Assembly (NCBI GenBank): GCA_017538865.1
Contig: JAFYIA010000020.1
Span: 1 to 9,240 of the forward strand
Source: Aeriscardovia sp.
GTDB taxonomy: Bacteria > Actinomycetota > Actinomycetes > Actinomycetales > Bifidobacteriaceae
Length of the DNA: 9,240 nt
Direction of reading: 5' to 3'
The notes below the pieces were generated by a model. That model ran no database searches. It was not told the DNA's origin and saw only the letters and a list, made by a program, of their open reading frames with translations. Of the stretch, positions 7,322-9,240 are shown piece by piece. Both the position numbers and the translations under genes were made by a program. Numbering within the stretch: the stretch's first letter is position 1; each line of letters begins with the position of its first letter.

Positions 7322-9240
7322 ATGACACATGGGATCAAGAAAGTCGGAATTGCGGCCCTTTGCTGGCTTTGCGTAATCGCAATGATCGCCTTTTCGGGAT
7401 CAGGATACGCATGGGCAGGCGACCTTCCGGCTTTAGGATCGATGGTCTCCCCCCTGGGAGAGCAGGATCCCTGGAAAGTATCGCTTGAAGGCGCGGAGGG
7501 ATCCCAGCTGGGGCTTTACTATTACCATGCAAACAGCACCTTTATGCAGTTAAAGTTTTCCCCCTCGTCCCTCACCGTCTATTCCACAGGGGTGCTGCGC
7601 AGGACGGACTCCGTTTCTTCAAAAAGAAAAAGCAGCGTTTATATAACTGTTAAAAACTCCAAAGGCGAAAGCACCTCCTGGATTGACGTCTCAAGCAAAC
7701 ACAAGCCGGACAACATAATTTCAATTCCGATTTCGGACGGGGAAGTTATAACCCTGCGCTATCCCACTTTGGACATACTCCACAGCTACACCCAGAACAG
7801 CCCCCTGTTCAGTTGCGATCCCAACACCTTCAACTCGGACATAACCCACACGCTTATATCCTGGGACGGGGGCAAAGTCATAAAGTCCGAAAGCGGGATC
7901 AACCAGAACTACTTTGTATCCCAAAACGGCGGGATTCACGAGATAAGCTACCAGGACGAAGCGGTCAAGTTTGCAAACGGGTCCCAAATCGACTTCGACC
8001 CCGCAGCCGACGCCTTTGACATACAAAGCGGGTCTAAATCCGCTTCTACAAGCGTAAAAGTGACCTCGGCCACCACCGGAAAGGTTGTGGAAACCCTGAG
8101 CCTAAACCAGAGCGCCCAAAACCTTCCCTTCGATGCCGCCAGCCGGGTAGAAATTTCCACCACGGCCTCCAACCCCATAACTTCCGTAGAAAACACCTTC
8201 AGCGGGGAGGCGATCTCGACCTCCGATCTGGATACGGAGGGATGGGATTTGTCGGGAGACAACGTGGTAATAAACCGATACAACGCGGTAAAGCTCTACT
8301 GGGAGCCGACTGCGCAAAACCTCCCCGTCTACCGCTACATGCTTTACAAGTACCTGGGCAATGCCGGCTTTACAGACCTTAGGGACACCCACCCCTCCTT
8401 CTTCAACTGGCTTATCAACGACCCAGACGCGCTGAACCTGTTTCTGACTTCGGGATACGCATCCACTGCCCCCATAGCCGGCATGGGGGCCTACCTTTGG
8501 AACAATTCGCTGCAGCCCTCTTCCGAACTTTCCTCCCTAAACGTTTGGTCCCACATCTGGAACAAGTACCCTGACTCCCATGGCGGGGAAGACCTCAAAA
8601 TCGCCGTGGCCGTAGCGTTGGACTTCGCCCACGGCGTCGTAGCCTGGCAGCCGGGCACGCCCATAGATCCCCTGGGGCGCTACGAGATTTACGCCAATGC
8701 GTTCGCCGACCACACCCTCATAGGCACCTTTGGCGACTACAGCGCCCAAATGCTCAGGGACGTCGTAGACGACAGGATAAGCAACGCCGGCATGAAGTGG
8801 CTAAGGTCCTACATTTTGGGCCACAACCCCCTTTACACCGTGAACTCTGACATGTCCCACGGCTATTGGCTCATCAGCTACTTGGAGTACAGCCCCTACG
8901 GATCCGCATTCCGCGGAGGATTCTACGGCCCCCGCTCCACCATCTGGAACATGATGCGCTACGGAGGGGTGTGCGGGGCAATGTCGAAAACCAGCCAGTT
9001 CCTCCTCAACGCCTTCGGAATGCCGGGGCGCGCCGTAGGGCAGCCCCATCACTGCGCCTATATGTTCTTCTACACCAACGGCAAATGGGAATTGGGCTAC
9101 AACTACGCGGGGTGGTCTATGACGGGTTCGTATAATAAGAAAACCGGAGAGCACTTCGTCATCCCCTGGATATTCAACGGCACGCAGCTGAATATGGATC
9201 AGTTTTCTAAAAACAAGTCGTACTTCGCGACTTTCCAGGC
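7322..9240 (+). CDS. Secreted protein with transglutaminase-like cysteine catalytic core (3' end outside window)
   Basis: One frame is open from ATG 7322 to the window end, 639 codons plus two bases. A signal peptide spans residues 1-32 (KK, hydrophobic core, GYAWA then GD), so the protein is exported. Residues about 35-320 are beta-rich and Ser/Thr/Asn-rich, probably Ig-like or binding domains that I cannot name. Residues about 400-600 match the transglutaminase-like region known from clostridial surface proteins: DLKIAVAVALDF near 424, IDPLGRYEIY near 448, YGPRSTIWNMMRYGGVCGAMSK near 535-556, MPGRAVGQPHHCAY near 567-580 and KWELGYNYAGW near 588-598. The likely nucleophile is C551 and the likely base H577, with N594 a possible third residue. 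Members with this fold may crosslink, deamidate or hydrolyse; the actual reaction is unknown. No ribosome site precedes the ATG, and TATAAT ends 7 bp before it, so the mRNA is probably leaderless. AUA codes 16 of 37 visible Ile. Wall anchoring cannot be judged because the C-terminus is missing. Confidence 0.85.
   Translation, partial: MTHGIKKVGIAALCWLCVIAMIAFSGSGYAWAGDLPALGSMVSPLGEQDPWKVSLEGAEGSQLGLYYYHANSTFMQLKFSPSSLTVYSTGVLRRTDSVSSKRKSSVYITVKNSKGESTSWIDVSSKHKPDNIISIPISDGEVITLRYPTLDILHSYTQNSPLFSCDPNTFNSDITHTLISWDGGKVIKSESGINQNYFVSQNGGIHEISYQDEAVKFANGSQIDFDPAADAFDIQSGSKSASTSVKVTSATTGKVVETLSLNQSAQNLPFDAASRVEISTTASNPITSVENTFSGEAISTSDLDTEGWDLSGDNVVINRYNAVKLYWEPTAQNLPVYRYMLYKYLGNAGFTDLRDTHPSFFNWLINDPDALNLFLTSGYASTAPIAGMGAYLWNNSLQPSSELSSLNVWSHIWNKYPDSHGGEDLKIAVAVALDFAHGVVAWQPGTPIDPLGRYEIYANAFADHTLIGTFGDYSAQMLRDVVDDRISNAGMKWLRSYILGHNPLYTVNSDMSHGYWLISYLEYSPYGSAFRGGFYGPRSTIWNMMRYGGVCGAMSKTSQFLLNAFGMPGRAVGQPHHCAYMFFYTNGKWELGYNYAGWSMTGSYNKKTGEHFVIPWIFNGTQLNMDQFSKNKSYFATFQ

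Noticed and set aside
7721..9154. Several open frames of about 70-117 codons on the - strand across the right end
   Set aside because: They lie opposite the continuous 639-codon + strand frame with its signal peptide and catalytic motifs, lack family motifs, and are explained by the composition of that gene.

Overview
The window looks like chromosomal DNA from a Gram-positive bacterium with a cell wall and a sortase. Base composition is moderately GC-rich by eye. The main evidence is a long secreted protein ending in an LPYTG sorting signal, hydrophobic segment and lysine-rich tail. Actinomycetota is plausible because one gene appears leaderless and one promoter carries a possible Nur-like box. 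However, AUA isoleucine codons are common, which does not fit typical high-GC actinobacteria, so I do not name a genus.

Layout: (1) Bases 2-229 hold the end of a membrane-protein gene on +, possibly of the sterol desaturase/fatty acid hydroxylase type, followed by a short gap and a weak terminator. (2) Bases 382-1401 on - encode a DUF2804 protein of unknown function. (3) A 152-bp divergent control region holds a good sigma-70-like promoter and a TTGCAA-containing palindrome. (4) Bases 1554-2696 on + encode a NiCoT-family nickel/cobalt permease, ended by a strong terminator that serves both strands. (5) Bases 2755-4080 on - encode a cytoplasmic S33 prolyl-aminopeptidase-like hydrolase. (6) Bases 4145-7279 on - encode a 1044-residue LPXTG surface protein with a pilin-like C-terminal half. 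(7) A 42-bp divergent promoter region follows, built around an inverted repeat. (8) From 7322 on +, a large secreted protein with a transglutaminase-like catalytic core stays open to the window end.

The most interesting part is the right-hand half. A wall-anchored, pilin-like protein and an exported transglutaminase-like protein are transcribed back to back from -10 elements only 6 bp apart. This suggests a co-controlled surface module, perhaps an enzyme and its surface partner, but that link is inferred from gene position only. The left half looks like ordinary housekeeping or metal-uptake content. Its main point of interest is possible nickel-responsive control of the permease. I see no RNA genes, CRISPR arrays, insertion sequences or sortase gene in the window.
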